From NCBI RefSeq assembly GCF_000829675.1, contig NZ_BBRX01000024.1:1-64000 (forward strand): a stretch of DNA of 64,000 nt, given 5' to 3'. The position numbers were made by a program, and so were the translations under genes. The notes below the pieces were generated by a model that worked only from the letters and a program-made list of their open reading frames with translations, searched no databases and had not been told where the DNA came from. Of the stretch, positions 1 through 8,663 are shown piece by piece; positions within the stretch are counted from its first letter, which is position 1; every line of letters starts with the position of its first letter. The DNA comes from Acinetobacter rudis (lineage in GTDB: Bacteria > Pseudomonadota > Gammaproteobacteria > Pseudomonadales > Moraxellaceae).

Positions 1-1152
1 CTTCGAGTTGAGGTCGATCGTGGCATCCATAGATAAGCCCACACGCAGTGGATGCTCTTGTAGCTCTTTAGGATCAAGCTGAATCCGAACAGGTAAACGT
101 TGTACAACCTTAATCCAGTTACCTGTTGCATTTTGTGCTGGGATCAAAGCGAAGGCTGCGCCTGTACCTCCTGAAAAACCAATCACTTTACCGTGATATT
201 CAACGTCTTTCCCATAAAGATCTGAGGTCAAAACAGCCGTTTGTCCGACTCGAACACGTTTTAATTGGCTTTCTTTAAAATTTGCATCGACATAAAGCTG
301 CTGAACTGGCACGACAACCATTAATACAGAACCAGGTGCAACACGTTGTCCTACCTGCAAATTACGATTGGTAATCACACCATCCAAAGGCGCACGAATC
401 ACAGTACGTGATAAATCGAGTTTTGCCTGATCCACAGCAGCTTGTGCGACCAATACATCTGGCGTTGAGTCTTGCGAAGTACCCCGAATCAATGCTTCAT
501 TCGCTGCAAGATTACTTTGTGCTGCTTTTTGTTTGGATTCTGCTTGTGCCAAACTGGCTTTAGCCACATTTAAGTTGGCCTGTGCTGTATCCAAAGCACT
601 TTGATAACTGGCCAACTCTTCTTTGGATATTGCACCAGTTGCTGCCAATTGACCACGGCGTTGATATTCATTTTGTGCTTTGGTCAAAGTAACCTGTGAC
701 TGTACCACCTGTGCACGCGCACTATTGATATCATCATTACTCACTAACACCTGTGAAGACAATGAACTACTGTTGGCTGAACTTTGCGTATATTGGCGTT
801 TTGCTTTAGCCAATTGTGCCTCTGCTTGTTGTAGAGCAATTTGCGCATCACGCTGATCAATAATCGCTAAAATATCGCCTTTTTTGACTTGCTGAGTATC
901 ACCGACCATCACTTGAAGTACTTGGCCGTTGAGCATCGAGGTAATTTGTGCATTGTCAGCGCCTACATAGGCATTATCAGTGTTGACACTGTTGTCAAAA
1001 ACTAGCGTCACAATTGCATAAATTAATCCAATAGTAATGACGATCACAGCAAAAATAGTGAGTAGTTTCTTGCGTTTGGATTTCATTGCTGTTGGATTAT
1101 TTGCAGCCTTTGCTTCGACTTGAGTGTCTGCTGTATTTTGTGCATCTGTCAT
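1..1152 (-). CDS. emrA: EmrA/HlyD-type membrane fusion protein, C-terminus cut by window edge
   Basis: The frame is open from an ATG at 1152 to the left edge, 384 codons, so little more than the last few residues and the stop should be missing if it matches the usual EmrA length of about 390. Such proteins are periplasmic adaptors that join an inner-membrane MFS pump to an outer-membrane channel for drug efflux. Seen directly: a charged N-terminal tail, one membrane segment at about residues 30-52, then NTDNAYVGAD and a first half-lipoyl motif, a long Ala/Gln-rich coiled coil, and near the end the stretch HPLRVGLSMDATIDL, typical of the EmrA C-terminal barrel. The pump gene (emrB) is expected just beyond the left edge. 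The substrate cannot be read. Confidence 0.88.
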   Translation of the reverse strand, partial: MTDAQNTADTQVEAKAANNPTAMKSKRKKLLTIFAVIVITIGLIYAIVTLVFDNSVNTDNAYVGADNAQITSMLNGQVLQVMVGDTQQVKKGDILAIIDQRDAQIALQQAEAQLAKAKRQYTQSSANSSSLSSQVLVSNDDINSARAQVVQSQVTLTKAQNEYQRRGQLAATGAISKEELASYQSALDTAQANLNVAKASLAQAESKQKAAQSNLAANEALIRGTSQDSTPDVLVAQAAVDQAKLDLSRTVIRAPLDGVITNRNLQVGQRVAPGSVLMVVVPVQQLYVDANFKESQLKRVRVGQTAVLTSDLYGKDVEYHGKVIGFSGGTGAAFALIPAQNATGNWIKVVQRLPVRIQLDPKELQEHPLRVGLSMDATIDLNSK

Positions 1153-1665
1153 GGTTTATTCCTAAGCCGCACTCATCTACTTAATTTGTCCCATCACGTC
1201 ACGTCGATACAGCGTAGAGACTGTACTCATTATTCATGTGATTGATTATTTATGTCTGGCATAATGGGTGGAGAACTAAGCTTAAAGCATTGAAATGGTT
1301 AGTTGTAATGACCTTAATTATTGAATTACACTGTAATCAAGTCATCCTAACCTTCTAGATTTAACTGCGTTAAAAATATCGCTAAAATCAAAAAGCAGCA
1401 AGACTTTATCCAATTACTGATCAGTCAGCAGCACGATGGCCTAAACGATTAATGCGTTTTATTTATTTTTATAATCAATAAGTTAAATAAAAAATACATC
1501 AGTTCCAAAACAGAACCATTTGATCGAATTTTAAACAAATTTTGCAATACACCACTCAGACCTTCAATTCAAACATGGCCATTTAATCCATCTACGACAT
1601 TTGAGTGAATTGAATCAAATGTTCTAGATACCTAAACAGCCATTTCAAATCAAGCAATTGAATCG
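1153..1665. other. Intergenic region, no gene seen
   Basis: About 510 AT-rich bases between the emrA start and the 3' end of the CoA-transferase gene. It must contain the emrA promoter on the minus strand. A stretch at about 1372-1452 is open in one plus frame for some 25 codons but has no start codon and no ribosome site, so I do not call it. I see no clear terminator or long repeat. Confidence 0.5.
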
Positions 1666-3162
1666 TTAAACAGCCTTCATACGACCCGTTTCTTGAAATT
1701 GAGCATGCCAAGACAAGGCTTCATGCAGTAAATGAGGTGTCTGACCTCCTTTCTCACAAGCTCGCTCAAAATAACTCATCAGATCTTCACGATAGCTTGG
1801 ATGTGCACAGTGCTCAATCACCTTCAATGCACGTTCTCGTGGTGCAAGACCACGTAGATCTGCAAGACCCTGTTCTGTGACTAAGATATCGACATCATGA
1901 TCGGTATGATCTGTATGACTCACCATTGGAACCACAGACGAAATCGCACCAGCCTTTGCCACAGACTTGGTCACAAAAATGGCGATATGTGCATGACGAG
2001 TAAAGTCGCCTGACCCTCCAATCCCATTCATCATTTTTGTGCCTGCCACATGTGTTGAATTTACGTTGCCATAAATATCAAACTCAAGCGCGGTATTAAT
2101 TGCAATGATACCTAAACGACGAATGATTTCAGGGTTGTTTGAAAGTTCTTGTGGGCGCAGCATAATTTTGTCTTTGTATTGATCAAAATTATTCATGACA
2201 TGCGCCGCGCAAGACTGTGACAGTGTCATTGAACTGCCTGAGGCAAACTTCATTTTCCCTGAATCAATCAACTGAAAAGTGCAGTCTTGTAGTACTTCAG
2301 AATACATCTCAAGATCATGAAAGTTTGAGTGCTCAAAGCCAGAGAAAACAGCATTAGCAATCGACCCTACACCTGACTGTAATGGTCCTAGATTTTCAGG
2401 CAAACGTCCTGCTGCAACTTCTGCTTCAAAAAACTGGATAAGATGTTGTGCGATCGCTAGCGTTTCTGTATCCGGCTCATCCATCGCAAATGAAGTGTCG
2501 GGTAAATCATTTAAAACAATTGCTGCTATTTTTTCAAGATCAACGCTGATTCCAATACTACCAATTCGATCACTGGCTTGAATAATTGGAATTGGGCCAC
2601 GATTTGGACGTGCCTTCGGTACATAAATATCATGTATTCCTTCCAAAATAGGGTTAATCGTATTGTCAATTTCAACAATAACAAAGTCTGCCATTTCGAC
2701 AAAGTTTGCTGAATTACCACTAGAACCTGTTGGAATAATTAAACCATCTTCAGTAATTGCGGTAGCCGCAATAACTGCAACGTTAATCTGCGGTAAATTA
2801 TGATGACGTATATTGTCAGCCATTTCAGACAAGTGCTGATCGATATACATCACCTCACCAGCATTAATCGATTGGCGTAATCCAGGATCAGCTTGATAAG
2901 GATAACGACGTGCCAAAGCATGTGCTTCATTTAAGCGTCCATCAATCTGATTACCTAAACTCGCCCCTGTCGCAAGGGTAATTTTGAGTGGGTGATCTTT
3001 TGCGTAATCTGCCAAAGCTAAAGGAACCGATTTTGCTTCGCCAGCACCACCAAAACCGCTCATTCCAACTACAGCACCATCTTTAATCAATTGCACTGCC
3101 TGTGCTGCTGGCATCACTTTGTCATGTAGGGAATGTAAACGAATGCGATCTAAACCATTCAT
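1666..3162 (-). CDS. Acetyl-CoA hydrolase / succinyl-CoA:acetate CoA-transferase family protein
   Basis: A class I CoA-transferase of the Cat1/AarC/Ach1 type, about 498 residues, the usual family length. These enzymes move CoA between acetate, succinate or propionate through a glutamyl-CoA intermediate, in the cytoplasm. Seen: an N-terminal MSGFGGAGEAK glycine loop, a central PTGSSGNSANFVEMAD segment, the VEID stretch, GIGGSGDFTRHAH, and a C-terminal VTEQGLADLRG, all family hallmarks. ATG 3162 is preferred over an in-frame TTG six bases upstream. It follows the thiolase gene by about 120 bp on the same strand, so the two may share a transcript; a strong hairpin lies in between. Exact CoA donor and acceptor cannot be read from sequence. 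Confidence 0.85.
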   Translation of the reverse strand: MNGLDRIRLHSLHDKVMPAAQAVQLIKDGAVVGMSGFGGAGEAKSVPLALADYAKDHPLKITLATGASLGNQIDGRLNEAHALARRYPYQADPGLRQSINAGEVMYIDQHLSEMADNIRHHNLPQINVAVIAATAITEDGLIIPTGSSGNSANFVEMADFVIVEIDNTINPILEGIHDIYVPKARPNRGPIPIIQASDRIGSIGISVDLEKIAAIVLNDLPDTSFAMDEPDTETLAIAQHLIQFFEAEVAAGRLPENLGPLQSGVGSIANAVFSGFEHSNFHDLEMYSEVLQDCTFQLIDSGKMKFASGSSMTLSQSCAAHVMNNFDQYKDKIMLRPQELSNNPEIIRRLGIIAINTALEFDIYGNVNSTHVAGTKMMNGIGGSGDFTRHAHIAIFVTKSVAKAGAISSVVPMVSHTDHTDHDVDILVTEQGLADLRGLAPRERALKVIEHCAHPSYREDLMSYFERACEKGGQTPHLLHEALSWHAQFQETGRMKAV

Positions 3163-3192
3163 AATCAAAAAATCTCAAAATAAAGCAAGTCG

Positions 3193-3217
3193 ATGTGATC
3201 TCTTTTTGAGATCACAT
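3193..3217. repeat. Perfect 10-bp inverted repeat with T5/A5 loop, thiolase to CoA-transferase gap
   Basis: ATGTGATCTC at 3193-3202 pairs with GAGATCACAT at 3208-3217 across a five-base loop. It lies 30-55 bases before the CoA-transferase start on the minus-strand transcript. No U-run follows on the minus strand, so it is not a standard intrinsic terminator. It could be an operator or an mRNA processing or stability element. Confidence 0.6.
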
Positions 3218-3282
3218 GATCGAATGCTTATAAAACTAAATCACTAAAAACAGAATCTATAAAAGGTAAACTTTTCAATAGA

Positions 3283-4452
3283 CTAAATAAGTTCAATCGC
3301 AATCGCAGTTGCCTCACCACCACCAATACATAGGGTTGCAATCCCTTTTTTGCCGCCAGTGCGTTTTAATGCATGTATCAGAGTGACAATAATACGCGAG
3401 CCCGATGAACCCAAAGGATGCCCGAGTGCACATGCCCCACCATTGATATTGACTTTGTTTGGATCAAGTTTAAAACCATCAATTGCAAGCATAGTGACCA
3501 TAGCGAAAGCTTCATTGACTTCCCATAGATCGACCTGTTGCGTATCCCAACCTGATTTGTCTAGAACTTTTTCAATTGCACCCAGCGGCGCAATAGTAAA
3601 CTCAGAAGGGTGCTGTGAATAAGTTGCATAAGCGACTATTTTCGCTAATGGTTTTAAACCACGAGCAGCCGCATTCTCTTCAGAAGTCAGCAACAATGCC
3701 GATGCACCATCAGAAATCGAGCTAGCATTTGCAGCAGTGATTGTTCCATCTTTTTTAAATGCAGGTCTTAAAGTCGCAATTTTATCGACCTTGGCATTTA
3801 ATGGCTGCTCATCGGTATCAACTGTCACTTCGCCTTTACGTGTTTGAATATGGACAGCAACGATTTCATCTTTGAAAAAGCCACTATTAATCGCAGTAAC
3901 TGCCTTATTGAGTGAGCCTATCGCATAAGCATCTTGTTGTTCACGGGTATAGCCTTTTTTATCTGCCATTTCTTGAGCCAACACGCCCATAGACAGACCT
4001 GTTTCAGCATCTTCTAAGCCTTCTTGGAACATATGATCAATGGTTTTTCCATGTCCCATACGATAACCAGCACGTGCTTTTTCTAAAAGATAAGGTGCAT
4101 TGGACATCGACTCCATCCCACCTGCAACCACGATTTGTGCAGAACCTGCTTTAATCGCATCTGCAGCCTGCATCACGGCTTTCATTCCTGAACCACAAAT
4201 TTTATTAATTGTTGTTGCACCTGTGCAATCATCTAAACCTGCTTGACGCATCGCCTGACGTGCTGGGCCTTGTTTTAATCCTGCTGGTAGTACACAGCCA
4301 AAAATCACTTCATCAATATCCGCAGCAACTAAACCAGAACGCTCAATCGTAGCTTTGATTGCAGCAGCACCCAAATCAGGTGCAGTACATGAAGCCAATG
4401 AACCCTGAAAACCACCCATTGCTGTGCGTACGCCATCTACAATTACAATCAT
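3283..4452 (-). CDS. Acetyl-CoA C-acetyltransferase (thiolase)
   Basis: A 389-residue type II thiolase that condenses two acetyl-CoA to acetoacetyl-CoA or cleaves 3-ketoacyl-CoA. Catalytic residues are visible: the acyl-accepting Cys86 in NKICGSGMKA, His345 in GGACALGHPLGSSG and Cys375 in CIGGGEA. Length is that of the biosynthetic/degradative AtoB-PhaA group. The start is supported by a GGAAGGAAT ribosome site about eight bases upstream of ATG 4452. It sits between an acyl-CoA dehydrogenase and a CoA-transferase on the same strand. That order suggests use in fatty-acid or short-chain acyl-CoA breakdown, which is inference. Confidence 0.92.
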   Translation of the reverse strand: MIVIVDGVRTAMGGFQGSLASCTAPDLGAAAIKATIERSGLVAADIDEVIFGCVLPAGLKQGPARQAMRQAGLDDCTGATTINKICGSGMKAVMQAADAIKAGSAQIVVAGGMESMSNAPYLLEKARAGYRMGHGKTIDHMFQEGLEDAETGLSMGVLAQEMADKKGYTREQQDAYAIGSLNKAVTAINSGFFKDEIVAVHIQTRKGEVTVDTDEQPLNAKVDKIATLRPAFKKDGTITAANASSISDGASALLLTSEENAAARGLKPLAKIVAYATYSQHPSEFTIAPLGAIEKVLDKSGWDTQQVDLWEVNEAFAMVTMLAIDGFKLDPNKVNINGGACALGHPLGSSGSRIIVTLIHALKRTGGKKGIATLCIGGGEATAIAIELI

Positions 4453-4485
4453 TATTTTATTCCTTCCTGTTTATACATCTTGTTG

Positions 4486-4515
4486 ACCTCAATAATGCAA
4501 AAAATGCTTTGAGGT
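4486..4515. repeat. Inverted repeat upstream of thiolase gene
   Basis: ACCTCAA at 4486-4492 and TTGAGGT at 4509-4515, spacer 16 bases, centred about 50 bases before the thiolase ATG. It could be a regulator site or part of a leader hairpin. The evidence is symmetry and position only. Confidence 0.35.
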
Positions 4516-4619
4516 TGATCATCTGTTTTCCTGTCAACGATGAACAGGATTGAGCATGACTAAATTTCCATAACCGAGTTTAAATCGTAGTCAATGTCTC
4601 AATCCCCATCGCCTAAACG

Positions 4620-6398
4620 CTATGCTTGAGCCGTAAAATATTCTTCAGGCAATTGCATAATCAATGTTGAACCTGCATGTATGCGAGCAATACGTGCTGC
4701 TAAATCAGGGAGTACCTTGGCAATATAATAGTCAGCCAGTACCAGCTTGTTTTGATAGAAGCTTTCTGCCTTAAGCGATGCAGCTTGGCGAATACGTGCA
4801 AACATATAAGTGAAGCTTAATAAGCCCACGCTATGCAAATAATCAACTGCTACGGCATTACTAAAATCAGCTTGAGTCTGAGCTTGTTCGACAATGAACT
4901 GAGTCAAAGCTTCAACTTGATCACATACTGAAGCTGTTGCAGTTTTTACGCTACACTCATCCATAGTCGCCACAAATTCACGTATTTCAGCGATATATTC
5001 AGCAATAAAAGCACCTTGACATTTCGTGGTTTTACGCCCAATTAAATCAATAGCTTGAACTGCATTGGTGCCTTCATAAATTTGAGCAATACGTAGATCA
5101 CGGATACATTGCTCCATACCCCATTCACGGATATAGCCATGTCCACCAAAGCACATCTGTGCTTCTAAGGCTGAATCTAAAGCTTTATCAGTCAAATAAG
5201 CTTTTGCAATTGGAGTTAACAACGCTACGCGATCATTGGCTTTACGCACCGCCTCTGCATCAGTTGAGAACTTGGTGATGTCAAGCTGTTGACCCACATA
5301 TACGGCAAACGCACGTGATGCTTCGTTATTTGATTTAATATTGAGTAACATACGACGCACATCACCGTGCACTAAAATTGAGTCAGCAGGTTTTTCAGGA
5401 GACTGAACACCTGTAGCTGCGCGACCTTGCAAACGATCTGTCGCATATTGTGCGGCATTTTGATATGCAAACTCTGCTGCACCAATGCCTTGAATCCCCA
5501 TAGATAAACGCTCATAGTTCATCATGACGAACATGCCTGCTAGGCCTTCATTTTCATTACCGACCATATAGCCTTGGGCGCCATCGAAGTTCATTACACA
5601 CGTTGCAGAGCCTTTGATTCCCATCTTATGTTCGATAGATCCTGCAGAAACAGCATTGCGTTCACCCAGTTGGCCTGCTTCATTGAGCAAAAATTTAGGC
5701 ACGATAAATAGTGAAATACCGCGTGAGCCTGCTGGTGCATTTGGGGTTTTAGCTAAGACCAAATGAATAATGTTTTCACAAAGGTCATGTTCACCACTGG
5801 TAATAAAAATTTTGGTCCCTGTAATATTATATGAACCATCTGCATTCGGCTCAGCTTTGGTTTTGATCAAGCCTAAATCAGTACCTGAATGTGGTTCAGT
5901 TAAGCACATGGTCCCTGACCACTCACCCGTATATAGCTTAGGTAAAAACGTTTGTTTCTGTAGTTCTGAAGCGCGGTCATTAATCGCCATACCTGCGCCA
6001 ACAGTCAACAACGGATAAAGCATAAATGATGGATTTGTACTCCAAATCATTTCATCTGCAAGTACGGTGAGCATTTTTGGCATGCCTTGACCGCCCCACT
6101 GTTCTTCTGCCCCTAAACCAATCCAACCGCCATCTGCAAATTGTTGAAATGCCTCTTTAAAGCCTTCAGGCGTGCTGACCTCACCCTGATTAAACTGCGC
6201 ACCGCCTGCTTCATCAGCACTGCGGTTTAAATCTAAAATGACATTTTTTGAAAACTTTGCCATTTCTTCTAAAATGGCGTTGGCAGTTGCCATATCAATA
6301 TGCGCAAAGTTTTCATTGGCCTGCCAAAATTCATCAGCTTTAAACACATCATTTAAAATGAAGTCCATGTCTTTGAGCGGCGCGTTATAAATTGGCAT
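4620..6398 (-). CDS. Acyl-CoA dehydrogenase
   Basis: A 592-residue FAD-dependent acyl-CoA dehydrogenase of the long bacterial type, with an extra N-terminal region and a C-terminal helical extension beyond the roughly 380-residue core. It catalyses the first alpha,beta-oxidation step of an acyl-CoA. Seen: TMCLTEPHSGTDLG (flavin-binding segment, about residue 165), the MCFGGHGYIREWGMEQ motif and IYEGTNAVQAIDLIGRK, whose Glu fits the usual catalytic base. The start has an AAGGTAAG ribosome site. It is the first gene of the minus-strand acyl-CoA group and is divergent from a TetR-family regulator across about 590 bases with two inverted repeats. Chain-length preference is not readable. Confidence 0.92.
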   Translation of the reverse strand: MPIYNAPLKDMDFILNDVFKADEFWQANENFAHIDMATANAILEEMAKFSKNVILDLNRSADEAGGAQFNQGEVSTPEGFKEAFQQFADGGWIGLGAEEQWGGQGMPKMLTVLADEMIWSTNPSFMLYPLLTVGAGMAINDRASELQKQTFLPKLYTGEWSGTMCLTEPHSGTDLGLIKTKAEPNADGSYNITGTKIFITSGEHDLCENIIHLVLAKTPNAPAGSRGISLFIVPKFLLNEAGQLGERNAVSAGSIEHKMGIKGSATCVMNFDGAQGYMVGNENEGLAGMFVMMNYERLSMGIQGIGAAEFAYQNAAQYATDRLQGRAATGVQSPEKPADSILVHGDVRRMLLNIKSNNEASRAFAVYVGQQLDITKFSTDAEAVRKANDRVALLTPIAKAYLTDKALDSALEAQMCFGGHGYIREWGMEQCIRDLRIAQIYEGTNAVQAIDLIGRKTTKCQGAFIAEYIAEIREFVATMDECSVKTATASVCDQVEALTQFIVEQAQTQADFSNAVAVDYLHSVGLLSFTYMFARIRQAASLKAESFYQNKLVLADYYIAKVLPDLAARIARIHAGSTLIMQLPEEYFTAQA

Positions 6399-6518
6399 TG
6401 TTGCTTACCTTATCGTGCAAGTGAGTTAAAATAAATCCGTATCTTTTTCAAAGACAAATATGCCCGATAAAACCAGCATGCTGATTTTATTTAGAGGAAA
6501 TTTAGGTCTGTATAATCA

Positions 6519-6544
6519 ATGTCATTAATTTGAATCAATGACAT
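6519..6544. promoter_or_regulatory. Candidate operator, 8-bp inverted repeat
   Basis: ATGTCATT at 6519-6526 and AATGACAT at 6537-6544, spacer ten bases, about 120 bases before the acyl-CoA dehydrogenase start. Size and symmetry suit a dimeric TetR/FadR-type regulator. The neighbouring TetR-family protein is the obvious candidate binder, but this is inference. Confidence 0.4.
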
Positions 6545-6717
6545 AAAAAGAAAAGAACGTGTCGTCTAATCCTGTGGCGTTTTAGAACCGCGTTCGATTG
6601 GATAAAAACTGAATAAAATGGACTAAGTTCATAAATTGATTTTGCATTGAACAGTACATAAATAACCTAAAAACAAAACTTAAGACCAAATAGCAAAGAT
6701 CAAACGATAAAAGTCAA

Positions 6718-6735
6718 TTGCTGTAGTGACAGCAA
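6718..6735. promoter_or_regulatory. Candidate operator, 7-bp inverted repeat
   Basis: TTGCTGT at 6718-6724 and ACAGCAA at 6729-6735 with a four-base spacer, midway between the divergent genes. An 18-base palindrome of this spacing fits TetR-family operators. No binding evidence exists in the sequence itself. Confidence 0.4.
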
Positions 6736-6992
6736 GTCACCGTTGATTTTGTGCGCATTGACAATAGTTCAGTTTCCTAAAAAATGGAATTTTATTTGTT
6801 AGAATTGACCTCAACGGTTCACTTTTCTTGACTTTAGACGACAATTACTGTGAAAAATACAATAAAATTAAGCTGAAATGCTTATTTTATGGACACTTAT
6901 AATAACTATAGTCTACCTTGGCATGATTTGAGATAAAATCAGGACAGCTTGATCTAAAATGACTTTATCAATTGATGTATATGGAATTCAAA

Positions 6993-7619
6993 ATGACTAC
7001 TGTACGGCAACAAAACCTTTTACAACGCAAAGAAAAGATTTTGGCGATGGCAGAAACATTATTGCTGGACAAACATCAAGATATAACATTAAGTGAATTG
7101 GCCAATGAACTCGACATTGCCAAAGGCACAATTTACAAACATTTTAAAAGTAAAAATCAGCTGTATTTGGAATTAATTATTTTAAATGAACAGCGTTTAT
7201 TTGAAATTTCCAAAAAATATAATAATGACATCAAAGCTTATGTTTCACAGTACATGCTTTACAACATGCTTAACTCCAATCGCACGATTTTATTACATGT
7301 GATTGAAGAACGTCTCACCAATAACGAACGCAAGCTCAATGACCTGTTTAAAGAGCTTTACCATATCCGTGAACAACGAATTTTAGAAATTAAAGATATT
7401 TTTGCAGCCTATTTAAAAGAATCCAATAGCATCATGTCGATCCGTGACTATTTATCGTATATTTGGACGGTTACCTATGGCGCATCGCTATTACTCAACT
7501 CGACTCATTATCAAAAATCGATTGGTTCGCGAGAGCGTCTCATTAAGCTCTATGTTAATCAGGCTCTCATGACTCCAGATAATATTTCTAGTCATCACGA
7601 TCAACATACGAGTGGCTAA
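6993..7619 (+). CDS. TetR/AcrR-family transcriptional regulator
   Basis: About 208 residues. The N-terminal helix-turn-helix is clear: ITLSELANELDIAKGTIYKHFKSK at roughly residues 28-51 of the protein, with the family hallmark GTIYKHF. The C-terminal part is all helical and should bind a small ligand. In-frame starts exist at 6972, 6975, 6981 and 6993; ATG 6993 is chosen because GGA lies seven bases upstream. It is divergent from the acyl-CoA dehydrogenase gene, so control of the acyl-CoA genes is likely, perhaps by an acyl-CoA ligand. That link is inference from position. Confidence 0.85.
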   Translation: MTTVRQQNLLQRKEKILAMAETLLLDKHQDITLSELANELDIAKGTIYKHFKSKNQLYLELIILNEQRLFEISKKYNNDIKAYVSQYMLYNMLNSNRTILLHVIEERLTNNERKLNDLFKELYHIREQRILEIKDIFAAYLKESNSIMSIRDYLSYIWTVTYGASLLLNSTHYQKSIGSRERLIKLYVNQALMTPDNISSHHDQHTSG

Positions 7620-7910
7620 CGACTGCCGTTATTCTGGTGAAAGTTAAACGATACACTTTGATCTGAGTGAGCGACTTAAGGCATTCAATCTCAGCACCAT
7701 GTTTAGGCATAAACTTTTTCGCTACTGAATAGCTTGATGAGTCGCCAAAACATCCAGTACGCTAAAGCGATCTGAGCAAATGGTATGACATTAAGCAGCT
7801 CAGGTCGCATCAGACTCTGTCTACCAGATATGAAATTCAAGCAAAAAGGTTGCTCGGGATTTAGTACAGTTCTACGACTGAGATCAAGTTATTCAACAGA
7901 TCTAAGATTT

Positions 7911-8324
7911 TTATTTTTTAAAAATAAAAATTAAACTCAATATCCCAAATAGCATTTGAAAAAACAACCAAGCCAACATGAGGTAATTTTTACACATCGA
8001 AATAGATGTCATAATGACTTCTTTATAATCAAATAAAGTGAATATTCGATTGAATAAAAATAATTCTAAAATGAGAAAAAAAAACATCGCGAATGTAAAT
8101 AAAATTTTATAAGGAATCAGCGAGGCAATAATGGCGAAAACTATACTGACTATAGCAATCATCGTAAAAACAACACCCTCATCATTTGACGTGCCTTCTA
8201 AATGCGCGATGATGCTCAATTGATTTTTTTCAAATAGACCATAAGTGCATATTTGATTCGAATCCATTGCAAAACAGAATACAGCGGATAAAACGAGGCA
8301 ACAAATAGCAATATTGCGAATCAT
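7911..8324 (-). CDS. Small four-helix membrane protein of unknown function
   Basis: A 137-residue frame with four hydrophobic segments (about residues 4-22, 50-70, 75-95 and 110-135) and few charged residues. I do not recognise a family. The first segment could be a signal anchor. It stands alone: about 290 bases separate it from the TetR gene and about 340 from the heme receptor gene, with no shared operon. The continuous membrane pattern over the whole frame argues for a real gene rather than chance. No function is proposed. Confidence 0.55.
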   Translation of the reverse strand: MIRNIAICCLVLSAVFCFAMDSNQICTYGLFEKNQLSIIAHLEGTSNDEGVVFTMIAIVSIVFAIIASLIPYKILFTFAMFFFLILELFLFNRIFTLFDYKEVIMTSISMCKNYLMLAWLFFQMLFGILSLIFIFKK

Positions 8325-8663
8325 ATTTTAAATGCCTGAATGAGTCTTGAGTGTATTATACAGAACACCTCACTGGGCACTATTCATTTTATCTATTAGG
8401 ATTTTCTTTACTCTTGATGGGTATTTGTTTTAACTATTAGGTCTTGAAGAAAAATAAAGGAGAATTAAAACAGTCAGTTTAAACCAATAAAGAGATGAAC
8501 TTGATTTGGTTCATCTCCGAAGTAAACATTTCCGATACTCAAAAAATTAATTATCCCAATGAACACCAAGCTCAATATCTGGTTTTTAATCAGCAGATCA
8601 ATCCAGCAATCGAACTTGAATTGATCCTATATGTTAACTCAACTCTCAAGCATGGCCATGTGC
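8325..8663. other. Intergenic region downstream of the heme receptor gene
   Basis: About 340 bases. The promoter of the small membrane protein should lie at the left end. An 85-codon plus frame (8495-8752) has no clear ribosome site and runs into the receptor gene on the other strand, so I treat it as chance. No terminator with a U-run was found for the receptor. Confidence 0.45.

Larger units (their letters stand above)
6399..6992. other. Divergent promoter region between acyl-CoA dehydrogenase and TetR genes
   Basis: About 590 AT-rich bases with no gene. It must hold both divergent promoters. Two perfect inverted repeats (6519-6544 and 6718-6735) are the only strong structures I see and are listed separately. 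The length is generous for a simple TetR-controlled divergent pair. Confidence 0.55.

Noticed and set aside
1372..1452. Short open stretch resembling a gene end
   Set aside because: About 25 codons without a start or ribosome site; no similarity recognised.
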